In this document: positions 1-6,075 of the stretch, in pieces | Layout: each line of letters starts with the position of its first letter | How positions within the stretch are numbered: the stretch's first letter is position 1 | Assembly (NCBI GenBank): GCA_964400355.1 | Contig: CAYNTO010000038.1 | Location: forward strand, 1 to 18,270 | DNA from: JACKAL01 sp964400355 | Lineage (GTDB): Bacteria > Bdellovibrionota > Bdellovibrionia > Bdellovibrionales > JAGQZY01 | DNA: 18,270 nt | Direction: 5' to 3' | Notes under the pieces: generated by a model | What the model was told of the DNA's origin: nothing | Databases searched by the model: none | What the model saw: only the letters and a program-made list of their open reading frames with translations | Program-made: the position numbers and the translations under genes

Positions 1-55
1 GGAATTTAGGAATTTAGGAATTTAGGAATTTAGGAATTTAGGAATTTAGGAATTT
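1..55. repeat. Octamer tandem repeat, unit GGAATTTA
   Basis: Six perfect copies of the 8-bp unit GGAATTTA followed by a seventh lacking its last base. The array starts at the first base of the window, so its true length is unknown. It lies outside any convincing reading frame, about 160 bp beyond the stop of the small membrane protein on the minus strand. I see no gene in 56-212. Arrays of this kind can change copy number by slippage; any regulatory effect here is speculation. Confidence 0.95.
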
Positions 56-212
56 CATCCTTGGAACAAAGATCAATCAAGGACAATTTTACTCTAACGC
101 ACCGATGGAAACTTCTCATCCAATTACGAAATCAACCAATCATCCCGAAAACCTCAACCAACCTCATTACCTCACCCCTCAAACCTACACACACACAACA
201 CTCACTGCTCAA

Positions 213-629
213 CTAGAGTTGAATATCTTTCGATCTCGAACTCGGGTGCTTGTAATCTTTCGTCTTTCGGATGATCGGCTTAATCTTTGGCTGGGACTTG
301 AGCATGTACAGGGGATCTTGCTTTCGCGCAGCCAGTTGGATTTTTACAAGCTGTGCGGCCTGCTCCGGATTGGTTTTATAAATAACAGGATCAAAACCAC
401 AGCCTTTGCATTTCACAGAGCCACGCCAGCGCATACGATGTATGAGTTCCGCTGTCGTCACTAAGAGCGCAAACACCATCAAGCCAACAAAGTGGAACTC
501 ACCCCACACTAAAAATGTAAAGACGATGCTCACAAAGCTAAATACGCCGAGTTCGGCAATGGCCACATGTTGTTTGCCATAAACTTTTACCGGCAACGAG
601 CAAAATGCGCAGAATGTTTTTTGACTCAC
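213..629 (-). CDS. Small membrane protein with two CxxC motifs, unknown function
   Basis: About 138 residues. A CAFC motif at residues 7-10 and a CKGC motif at 74-77 flank two hydrophobic segments (about 24-42 and 46-63). The tail from residue 90 is basic and probably cytoplasmic. The paired CxxC motifs suggest one zinc site, or a redox pair, held together by a membrane hairpin. I chose the GTG start at 629 because a full GGAGGT Shine-Dalgarno sequence lies 3 nt before it and it places the first CxxC close to the N terminus, as in many zinc-ribbon proteins. An ATG at 671 in the same frame, preceded by GAGGG, would add 14 residues. The gene is divergent from the barrel-like gene at 707. I do not recognise the family; the assignment as a real gene rests on composition and motifs. 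Confidence 0.7.
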   Translation of the reverse strand: MSQKTFCAFCSLPVKVYGKQHVAIAELGVFSFVSIVFTFLVWGEFHFVGLMVFALLVTTAELIHRMRWRGSVKCKGCGFDPVIYKTNPEQAAQLVKIQLAARKQDPLYMLKSQPKIKPIIRKTKDYKHPSSRSKDIQL

Positions 630-689
630 TGGACCTCCGACGTGGGTTCCCGACCGCACTATGAAATCCATTAGGAACCCTCAAAAACC

Positions 690-704
690 CCTGATAGCAT
701 CAGG
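690..704. promoter_or_regulatory. Inverted repeat between divergent genes
   Basis: CCTGAT and ATCAGG arms separated by AGC, ending 2 nt before the ATG at 707 and in the short region between two divergent genes. It could be an operator or a translation-blocking hairpin for the plus-strand gene. Six-base arms with a short spacer occur by chance at this window size, so support is weak. Confidence 0.25.
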
Positions 705-706
705 TA

Positions 707-1321
707 ATGTCTATACTACTTATCATTCTACAGCTTTTCCAGTTCGCAGCGGCCGAGACCAATAAACCCTACGAAAGTTATGAAGAGATCGTCGACAGAC
801 TCTCCAGCTATCGTTCGCAAAAAATCTCGTCGCAAATGTCTTCAAGTGTGCCCCGCGAAAGCTTCCACGTGGCGCTGGGCGTGAGCAACACCTCCACCCG
901 CATCAGCGACTCAGGCATGGGCAGCGTGAGCCACACCGGCTTCTCCTTGGGCGTAGCAGTCCCACTCATAGAGCAACAATTGTTTTTTGAAGCCAACGGC
1001 AAGTTCTTTAAAGGCGTGGATGATGGCAATCTGACCTCAGATCTTCAGCAGTACGACGCCAAAATCAATCACCGCGAACCCCTGAGCTTTGGTATCCTTA
1101 ACATGGGCGCTGGTCTCTCTACGCGATTTTTAAGCTTGAAAACTCCCGCATCGGAAGTGAATTACCGTATACCTAGTCTCCTTTTGAGCACTGGTCTTGA
1201 GCGCCGAATCACCTCGCGCATCAGCCTGGGTGGTGAGCTGGGCTATCACCGCTCTCTTAAGAGTGATCCTAACGGCAAAAACACATTGGAGCTCGGATTT
1301 AAATTTAATTATCATTTGTAA
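707..1321 (+). CDS. Secreted outer-membrane beta-barrel-like protein
   Basis: 204 residues. Residues 1-16 form a short hydrophobic signal-like segment ending AAA before ETNKP. A polar stretch follows to about residue 50, then alternating amphipathic strands rich in Gly, Phe and Leu to the end (for example FHVALGVS, FSLGVAVPL, ISLGGELGYH, LELGFKFNYH). That pattern, with a final strand ending in aromatic residues, fits a small OmpA/porin-like barrel; this is a structural inference, not a family match. The signal segment has no basic residue before its hydrophobic core, which is unusual. No alternative start is available, since an in-frame TAG lies at 695-697. The Shine-Dalgarno sequence is weak (CAGG). 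It is divergent from the CxxC membrane protein and 66 bp upstream of the Yip1-like gene, possibly in one unit with it. Confidence 0.7.
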   Translation: MSILLIILQLFQFAAAETNKPYESYEEIVDRLSSYRSQKISSQMSSSVPRESFHVALGVSNTSTRISDSGMGSVSHTGFSLGVAVPLIEQQLFFEANGKFFKGVDDGNLTSDLQQYDAKINHREPLSFGILNMGAGLSTRFLSLKTPASEVNYRIPSLLLSTGLERRITSRISLGGELGYHRSLKSDPNGKNTLELGFKFNYHL

Positions 1322-1387
1322 TGAATGGCCCTCACCGGGCATCAAGTACAAGCTCTAGGCCAATGAACCTAGTAAAAGTGGGCAGCA

Positions 1388-1993
1388 ATGATCGACATTA
1401 TCGGCACCGAGCAACTTAAACGAGACATCCACACCCTGCTCGTTTTTCTACGTGTTTATATATTAGATCCCATACACTACATCAAACAGCCGCCGGGCAT
1501 TCACTGGCAGTCCGGTGTGGTTTTTATTTTCGCCATGAATATAGTCTTCGGCGTGGTGCGCGCGCTGCTTTCACACTCTATAATTAGCGCCATTATTGGA
1601 TTCGTTATCACGCCTGTTCTCGCTGTGCTGGTCATGGCGCTAACCACCCTGTTCCTCATGTACTTTTTTAAATTGGTCGTACAGCGAGACGTTCCATTTC
1701 AAACTTTGTTTATAATTTTACTTATAGCGTATATACCGGGCGCGCTGTTCTTTTTCGGTGCGATTCTTTATGCACCCCTGTTCGTCTTGGGAGTGATTGT
1801 CACCGCCGCACTGGTTGTGGTGGGACTTGTGGAGAACCTGCAGATCCCCAAATCTCTCGTCATTAAACTGGTAAGTGTCGGCGGGTTTGTCGTGCTCGCC
1901 TTTTGGTTTTTTCAAATGCTGTATGGATTGGACATCGATAGCCAACCCAAAACTCTCGATGAGCTCGAACAAGAAATAGAACTGATGAAATAA
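1388..1993 (+). CDS. Yip1-like multi-pass inner-membrane protein
   Basis: 201 residues with about five hydrophobic segments: roughly 43-61, 65-95 (long, perhaps two), 105-125, 128-148 and 158-178. A short N-terminal cytoplasmic region precedes them and an acidic tail (DELEQEIELM) follows. The IAYIPGALF segment followed by a Gly-rich helix and a VVVGLVE stretch resembles bacterial Yip1-domain proteins, whose molecular role is poorly known. The gene is co-directional with the barrel-like gene 66 bp upstream and is closed by the hairpin terminator just after its stop. The Shine-Dalgarno sequence is weak (GTGGG). The membrane call is solid; the family call is tentative. Confidence 0.75.
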   Translation: MIDIIGTEQLKRDIHTLLVFLRVYILDPIHYIKQPPGIHWQSGVVFIFAMNIVFGVVRALLSHSIISAIIGFVITPVLAVLVMALTTLFLMYFFKLVVQRDVPFQTLFIILLIAYIPGALFFFGAILYAPLFVLGVIVTAALVVVGLVENLQIPKSLVIKLVSVGGFVVLAFWFFQMLYGLDIDSQPKTLDELEQEIELMK

Positions 1994-2019
1994 AAAAAGC
2001 GGCATGAGCCGCTTTTTTT
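1992..2019. terminator. Bidirectional intrinsic terminator
   Basis: GCGGC stem, ATGA loop and GCCGC stem, flanked by seven A on the left and seven T on the right, so it works in both directions. It begins inside the stop codon of the Yip1-like gene and serves that gene and the convergent minus-strand gene ending at 2034. Confidence 0.92.
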
Positions 2020-2033
2020 ATCGAAACTGTGGT

Positions 2034-2681
2034 TTAGAGTCCACGAGTGAAGTTGTCCCACACCTGACGAGTCAGGAATCCCATATAACCCTTGTGCTGC
2101 CACGTCTGCGTTTCAGGAAACCACATGTCCCAACTGCACAGTAAATGGTGGTTACCATTCCGATTGAAATCGCGGCAGCGGAAAAGGTGAACGTACTGTC
2201 CCTCACGTGCTTGCATCTCTACAGTAAAGGCATCGAGATAACGGAAAGATTGCGGAATTGTCACCAAACGTCGACCGAGCCAGTTTTCCCAATCCATTAC
2301 CGGGCCGCTGATCCACATGCTGCCCATGCGCGAATTGTTTTGTGCATTGATCACGCCCAGCGGAATGGAGGGGCGAATGGGGAGTTTGGCCATGTAAAAC
2401 TCTGGGCCATTATTCTCAGTGAGTGGATTTACATAGGTCACCGAGAACCACTCGCCCTGCATGACCGTTTCCCATTGAATCGGCATCAATGGAAAAACAT
2501 GATTGCCGTCAAAGTTCCATTTCGTGCAGGCGTAACTGTGGGGGTTGGCGCGAACATCACACGCTCCACCAGTGGCATTCCAAGCTTCCTGGAAGACCCA
2601 TTGGCTTTGCTGTAAATGTTGCTGAGCGGACGCCTTTATTCCTAAAAACGCCATGACAGAGATAAAAATCCACTTTTTCAT
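2034..2681 (-). CDS. Secreted Trp-rich protein of unknown function
   Basis: 215 residues from the ATG at 2681. This start is preferred over the ATG at 2708 because GGGAG lies 5 nt upstream and the protein then opens with a textbook signal peptide: MKKW, a hydrophobic core, and a KASA cleavage site before QQ (about residue 19/20). The mature part has four cysteines (C41, C52, C169, C182), consistent with two disulfides in the periplasm or outside the cell, and about a dozen tryptophans with many Asn and Gly. That composition resembles beta-rich binding domains, but I recognise no family. It is a single-gene unit: convergent with the Yip1-like gene on one side and separated by 460 bp from the next gene on the other. 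Confidence 0.8.
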   Translation of the reverse strand: MKKWIFISVMAFLGIKASAQQHLQQSQWVFQEAWNATGGACDVRANPHSYACTKWNFDGNHVFPLMPIQWETVMQGEWFSVTYVNPLTENNGPEFYMAKLPIRPSIPLGVINAQNNSRMGSMWISGPVMDWENWLGRRLVTIPQSFRYLDAFTVEMQAREGQYVHLFRCRDFNRNGNHHLLCSWDMWFPETQTWQHKGYMGFLTRQVWDNFTRGL

Positions 2682-2734
2682 CACCACTCCCGTAGAGTTA
2701 GAATTCATACTTCGAATTATTGATCCGATGCGTT

Positions 2735-2763
2735 GTTATTGCTCACCGCAGCACTTTTGTCCA
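2735..2763 (-). promoter_or_regulatory. Candidate sigma70-type promoter of the secreted protein
   Basis: On the minus strand, TGGACA (-35, 5 of 6 matches to consensus) and AATAAC (-10, 4 of 6) are separated by 17 bp. Transcription would start near 2728, giving a leader of about 47 nt to the ATG at 2681. Sequence match only. Confidence 0.45.
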
Positions 2764-2875
2764 GATTCATGGCATTTTTACCCGTGTTCTACAGGCTAGA
2801 GTGTAAGAAATACTCGATTTGTCTCGGATTCTACAAACTATCTCCATAAGCGCTTCAATAAATCGGCCCGAGCTG

Positions 2876-3075
2876 TTGATATCCTGTAGTTGTTAGAGAC
2901 TGGGATGATTCGGATTTTTCCAAACACTTCAGTCAAAAATACTACTTTCGGAGCCACCCAAAGTTCCAAAAGTGATTAAAGGTTTAAAAGGATTAAAGAA
3001 GTTTCCCACCCCTTATTTCTTTGATTCTCGAAAAACTTCGATAAGGCTAGCTAAGGAAGCTAGCCTTATTTTTTT
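2876..3075 (+). ncRNA. Possible structured leader or small RNA ending at a strong terminator
   Basis: No reading frame of note lies in 2709-3141. The plus strand ends in a perfect terminator at 3041-3075 although no plus-strand gene precedes it, so some transcript without a protein must end there. Upstream are possible secondary elements: GACTG (2898-2902) facing CAGTC (2930-2934), and a TCGAA-AAAC-TTCGA hairpin at 3028-3041. CCTTAT at 3011-3016 can pair with ATAAGG at 3041-3046, which is also the 5' arm of the terminator, giving an alternative fold. The 5' boundary is a guess, as no convincing promoter was found. It is either a cis-acting leader of the gene at 3142 or an independent small RNA. 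Nothing else was recognised in 2764-2875. Confidence 0.4.
3041..3075 (+). terminator. Strong intrinsic terminator upstream of the GFA-type gene
   Basis: Perfect 12-bp stem (ATAAGGCTAGCT at 3041-3052 and its complement at 3058-3069), loop AAGGA, then a run of T to 3075. The T tract is on the plus strand only. It lies 66 nt before the ATG at 3142. Confidence 0.93.
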
Positions 3076-3141
3076 GTGAGGTCGATGCGATGAAAAATTC
3101 ATTAACGATTGGATTCTTAGAGATACACAGGAGATGTTTAC

Positions 3142-3768
3142 ATGAGGCAGACCATTTCACTTCAATGCTATTGCGGTTTAATAAAGGGCCAAATAACCAA
3201 CGCCCGTCCCCCATTTGCCGTCCGTTATGTTTGTATGTGTGATGATTGCCAATCCTACGCCCACTATCTGGGTCATCCTGAACGCACGCTCGACGCCAAC
3301 GGAGGCACTGAACTCTATCCTGTCCCGCAGGCCCATATTCAAATTATTTCTGGAAAAGAGAACCTCGCCTGCCTCAAGCTCACACCCAAAGGGACTAATC
3401 GCTGGTACTCGGCATGTTGCCATACGCCGATCGCCAATAGCGCTGGTGCGAATTTCCCGTTTGTCGGAGTGCCGCACACTTTCATGCGCCACGATCTCGA
3501 CGGCACAACCGCACAGGATGCATTAGGGCCGATTCATTCGCGAGCCATGGGAAAGTATGGAACTCCACCTCTCCCCCCCAACACTGCAAAAACAATTTCT
3601 TGGCGCGCAATGATTCAGGCAACGATGTTTTGGCTTTTTGCCTGGTTTAAGCGACAAGCACGACCCTCAACATTTTACGACAAAACGGGAAAGCCCATGG
3701 CTCGCCCTTACGTGCTTGCCAAAGCTGAAAACGACATCGTTCATTCGATGGTCTCACACTCGCCATAG
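3142..3768 (+). CDS. GFA/CENP-V-fold zinc protein (DUF6151-like)
   Basis: 208 residues. The cysteine layout is that of the GFA (glutathione-dependent formaldehyde-activating) fold: C9-x-C11-G, then C31-x-C33-xx-C36 followed by Q, and the RWYSACC motif with C92 and C93 followed by HTP. The family binds structural zinc; many members have no proven enzyme activity, so a formaldehyde or glutathione role should not be assumed. The C-terminal third is basic and includes an aromatic helix (about 155-170) that might touch the membrane. AGGAG sits about 8 nt before the ATG. The gene stands alone, convergent with the Fur-type gene, and follows the leader terminator at 3041-3075, so its expression may depend on read-through. 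Confidence 0.82.
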   Translation: MRQTISLQCYCGLIKGQITNARPPFAVRYVCMCDDCQSYAHYLGHPERTLDANGGTELYPVPQAHIQIISGKENLACLKLTPKGTNRWYSACCHTPIANSAGANFPFVGVPHTFMRHDLDGTTAQDALGPIHSRAMGKYGTPPLPPNTAKTISWRAMIQATMFWLFAWFKRQARPSTFYDKTGKPMARPYVLAKAENDIVHSMVSHSP

Positions 3769-3812
3769 ATTTATTAGCATAAAGATGTCGTTGCAGGAAC
3801 GCGACTAGATCA

Positions 3813-4271
3813 CTAACTCCCGCAGTTCTTACAAAGACCACGCACAACAAAAAATTCCGACGTCATTGTAAAGCCGATCTTTTTTTTGAGTAGTGAACTT
3901 AAACCATCAGAAAAATCTGTCGATGCTCCCACTTCGCTGGTGTCTCCGCATTTAGTGCAGATGGCGATAAAGTGCCGATCGTGACCACAGGTCTGATGTG
4001 CGCAATAGATATAACGGCCGTTTCCCACCGGGTGAACAATTTCCAACTCCTCAAACGCTTCAAGGATGCGGTAAACCGTTACGCGATCCAGCTCCTGCTC
4101 TCCTTCGGAGGCCAGCTGGAAGATGTCCGCAGGTGACACCGCTTTTTTTGTTTTCTCTAATACCGATAGAACCTGAAGTCGGGATTTCGTCACGCGATGG
4201 CCGGCGGCTTTGAGCTTTTCCAAAACCGCAGAATTGAGTTGATCGTGAGAGTGTGCGCCCGCCTTGCCCAT
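3813..4271 (-). CDS. Fur-family metalloregulator
   Basis: 152 residues from the ATG at 4271. Residues 10-80 form the winged-helix domain, with the family signature DRVTVYRIL (62-70) in the recognition helix region. The dimerisation part has the CGHDRHFI motif (95-102), CTKC (105-108) and the C-terminal CKNC (147-150), that is, the two CxxC pairs of the structural zinc site. C90 and C95 with H92 before the histidine cluster are extra relative to the common Fur layout and could alter metal or redox sensing. The sequence does not settle between Fur, Zur and PerR subtypes. It begins 5 nt after the dut stop, so it is the last gene of the pnp-M16-dut unit; GGGAG is 13 nt upstream, so translational coupling to dut is likely. 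An upstream open frame to 4370 overlaps dut and is not used. Confidence 0.9.
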   Translation of the reverse strand: MGKAGAHSHDQLNSAVLEKLKAAGHRVTKSRLQVLSVLEKTKKAVSPADIFQLASEGEQELDRVTVYRILEAFEELEIVHPVGNGRYIYCAHQTCGHDRHFIAICTKCGDTSEVGASTDFSDGLSSLLKKKIGFTMTSEFFVVRGLCKNCGS

Positions 4272-4276
4272 AAAAA

Positions 4277-4726
4277 CTACTGAACTCCCGTGCTTCCAAA
4301 TCCACCCACGCCGCGAGCGGTGTCGGAAAGATCCTCCACCAGCTCCAATTGCGCCTGCAGCACCGGGCACAAAACCATCTGCGCAATACGCTCCTGATCA
4401 TTGATTTCGAACGTCTCCGTTCCAAGATTGATAAGAATCACCTTCACTTCGCCGCGATAGTCCGCGTCCACGGTTCCCGGTGTGTTGAGCACAGTGATGC
4501 TTTTCTTTGCCGCGAGCCCACTGCGCGGACGCACTTGAATCTCGTAGCCTGGAGGAATCTCGAAACTGAGTCCGGTGGGCACCATGCAGGACTTACCGGG
4601 CTCAAGTTCGATTGTGTGCGTGAGCTGCGCGCGGACATCCATGCCACTGGCCAAAGTGCTCTCGTACTTGGGAAGATCACCTTTAAAGTGTGGCCACTTT
4701 TTAACTTTCATATTCACTTTTTCCAT
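4277..4726 (-). CDS. dut: Deoxyuridine 5'-triphosphate nucleotidohydrolase (dUTPase)
   Basis: Hydrolyses dUTP to dUMP and pyrophosphate, keeping uracil out of DNA and supplying dTMP synthesis. All five motifs of the trimeric family are present in 149 residues: motif 1 ASGMDVRA (27-33), motif 2 RPRSGLAA (67-73), motif 3 with TVDADYRG (D87 as likely catalytic base, Y90 stacking on uracil), motif 4 ERIAQMVL (112-119) and the Gly-rich C-terminal motif 5 RGVGGFGSTG. The ATG at 4726 shares one base with the TGA of the M16 gene and has a G-rich Shine-Dalgarno sequence about 5 nt upstream, so it is preferred over the ATG at 4744. Coupled to M16 upstream and the Fur-type gene downstream. Confidence 0.97.
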   Translation of the reverse strand: MEKVNMKVKKWPHFKGDLPKYESTLASGMDVRAQLTHTIELEPGKSCMVPTGLSFEIPPGYEIQVRPRSGLAAKKSITVLNTPGTVDADYRGEVKVILINLGTETFEINDQERIAQMVLCPVLQAQLELVEDLSDTARGVGGFGSTGVQ

Positions 4727-5994
4727 CACAATCCCCCCAACCACTTCGTGGTTTCTTTTTCTTTTAAATCTCCAAGCAAATAAATACCCATAAGTTCTTC
4801 GTTAAAATGCGTGTCGATATAATCATTCACACCCGAGAGCTTCACACGATTCATCTCGTCGATCACCGACTGTACTGGACGATACTCACCATAGACCATT
4901 TCATTAATAGCAAGCGAGTGCATGCGGCTATCCAGATCTTCGCCAGCCATCAAGAGCTGGCCGCGCACCTGTTTGCGGAAAAAATCTAAGTCCTTCGCCG
5001 TTAACTTTTGCTCTTTCATTTTGCGCACTTCGAGCAAAATTTCTTCAACGACTTGCTTGTACAGGCCCGACTCGGTGGCCGCATAGATCATTTGAATGCC
5101 AAAGTCCGTATAGGTGTTGAGCATGCTAAAAATAGAATAAACCCACCCGCGCTCTTCGCGAATATTCTGATAAAGCTTCGATGTCAGGCCACCGCCCAAA
5201 CAGGAGTTCACGATGAACGATTCAAAGCGGCGGTCGGAGCCATAAGGCAAACTTGGCAGGGACACGATGGCATGCACTTGCTCGCTGTCGCGCTTGTCGA
5301 ACGAACGCAGGGGTCTGATCTTGGGCGCTTTTCGCACGGTAGTGATTTTTTTCTTTTTCTGCTTCCCTAAATATTTATTCACCAAATCCACAACGTTATT
5401 GTGTTCAATGTTACCGGTGACCGAGACAATAAGATTATTTGGCACGTACACATCGTTATACCACTCTAAGATCTGATCGCGTTTCACACGAGATACAGAC
5501 TTAGAGGTGCCAAGAATATTCGTTCCGAGAGGGTTTTTAGGAAAGGCCGCGCCGAAATAATTATCGAAGACCGAATCCTCAATATCGTCCTTGGCCATGA
5601 GGATTTCCTGGAGGACAACTTTTTTTTCTTTTTCTACGGCGGATTTTTCGAACGTGGCCGAAGACATAAGCTCCGAGAGCACGTGCACACACAGCTCGAG
5701 ATCTTCTTTGAGAGTAGTGGTATGAAAACACACATGTTCTTTGGCGGTGAACGCATTGATCTCACCGCCCACCGCTTCGAGTTTATAGGAGATACCGAGA
5801 GCACTAAAGGATTTAGTGCCTTTAAAAACTAAATGTTCAATAAGATGGGACACACCCTGAAGTTCAGCGGGCTCATCCCGCGAGCCGGTCTCTAACCAAA
5901 AGCCCACCACCGCGGTTTGCGTGGATTCGCGTTTCTCAGTGAGGACGCGAATTCCATTGGGCAGTACGGTTTTTTTGAACTGGGCATTGATCAC
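4726..5994 (-). CDS. M16-family zinc metallopeptidase (processing-protease-like)
   Basis: 422 residues, the size of single-chain M16B peptidases. The inverted zinc motif HLIEH (H50, E53, H54) near the N terminus and a third ligand glutamate about 76 residues on (E130 in VVLQEI) indicate an active enzyme. A C-terminal M16 half follows, with the Gly-rich SCLGGGLTSKL segment. Family members degrade peptides or process precursors; the substrate here is unknown and no signal peptide is seen, so it is probably cytoplasmic. It starts with GTG at 5994; GGAG is about 11 nt upstream and no in-frame ATG lies close by. It sits 81 bp after pnp and overlaps dut, an order seen in several bacterial lineages. 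Confidence 0.95.
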   Translation of the reverse strand: MINAQFKKTVLPNGIRVLTEKRESTQTAVVGFWLETGSRDEPAELQGVSHLIEHLVFKGTKSFSALGISYKLEAVGGEINAFTAKEHVCFHTTTLKEDLELCVHVLSELMSSATFEKSAVEKEKKVVLQEILMAKDDIEDSVFDNYFGAAFPKNPLGTNILGTSKSVSRVKRDQILEWYNDVYVPNNLIVSVTGNIEHNNVVDLVNKYLGKQKKKKITTVRKAPKIRPLRSFDKRDSEQVHAIVSLPSLPYGSDRRFESFIVNSCLGGGLTSKLYQNIREERGWVYSIFSMLNTYTDFGIQMIYAATESGLYKQVVEEILLEVRKMKEQKLTAKDLDFFRKQVRGQLLMAGEDLDSRMHSLAINEMVYGEYRPVQSVIDEMNRVKLSGVNDYIDTHFNEELMGIYLLGDLKEKETTKWLGGL

Positions 5995-6017
5995 AGATTA
6001 TTAGCTCCAAAATTAAC

Positions 6018-6039
6018 GGCGCTGAATGTTTTCAGCGCC
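6018..6039 (-). other. Hairpin between pnp and the M16 gene
   Basis: A 9-bp perfect stem (GGCGCTGAA and its complement) with a 4-nt loop lies in the 81-bp gap after pnp. On the minus strand it is followed by GTTAATTTT, a poor U-tract, so it is either a weak terminator that allows read-through to M16-dut-fur or an mRNA-stabilising or processing stem that protects the pnp 3' end. Confidence 0.6.
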
Positions 6040-6075
6040 CAAATTATCGGCCAAGAAAGTACAACGTCGAAGTTG

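Noticed and set aside
1..55. CRISPR array
   Set aside because: The units are 8 bp and directly adjacent, with no spacers.
105..464. Plus-strand open frame overlapping the CxxC membrane protein
   Set aside because: The translation has no family features, and the opposite strand carries a better gene with CxxC motifs and membrane helices.
2876..3075. Class I c-di-GMP riboswitch like the abundant merRNA of Bdellovibrio
   Set aside because: The conserved core of that class is not present in the stretch.
4272..4370. Extended N terminus for the Fur-type regulator
   Set aside because: It overlaps the dut 3' end, has no Shine-Dalgarno sequence, and its residues (Gly/Arg-rich) do not resemble the family.
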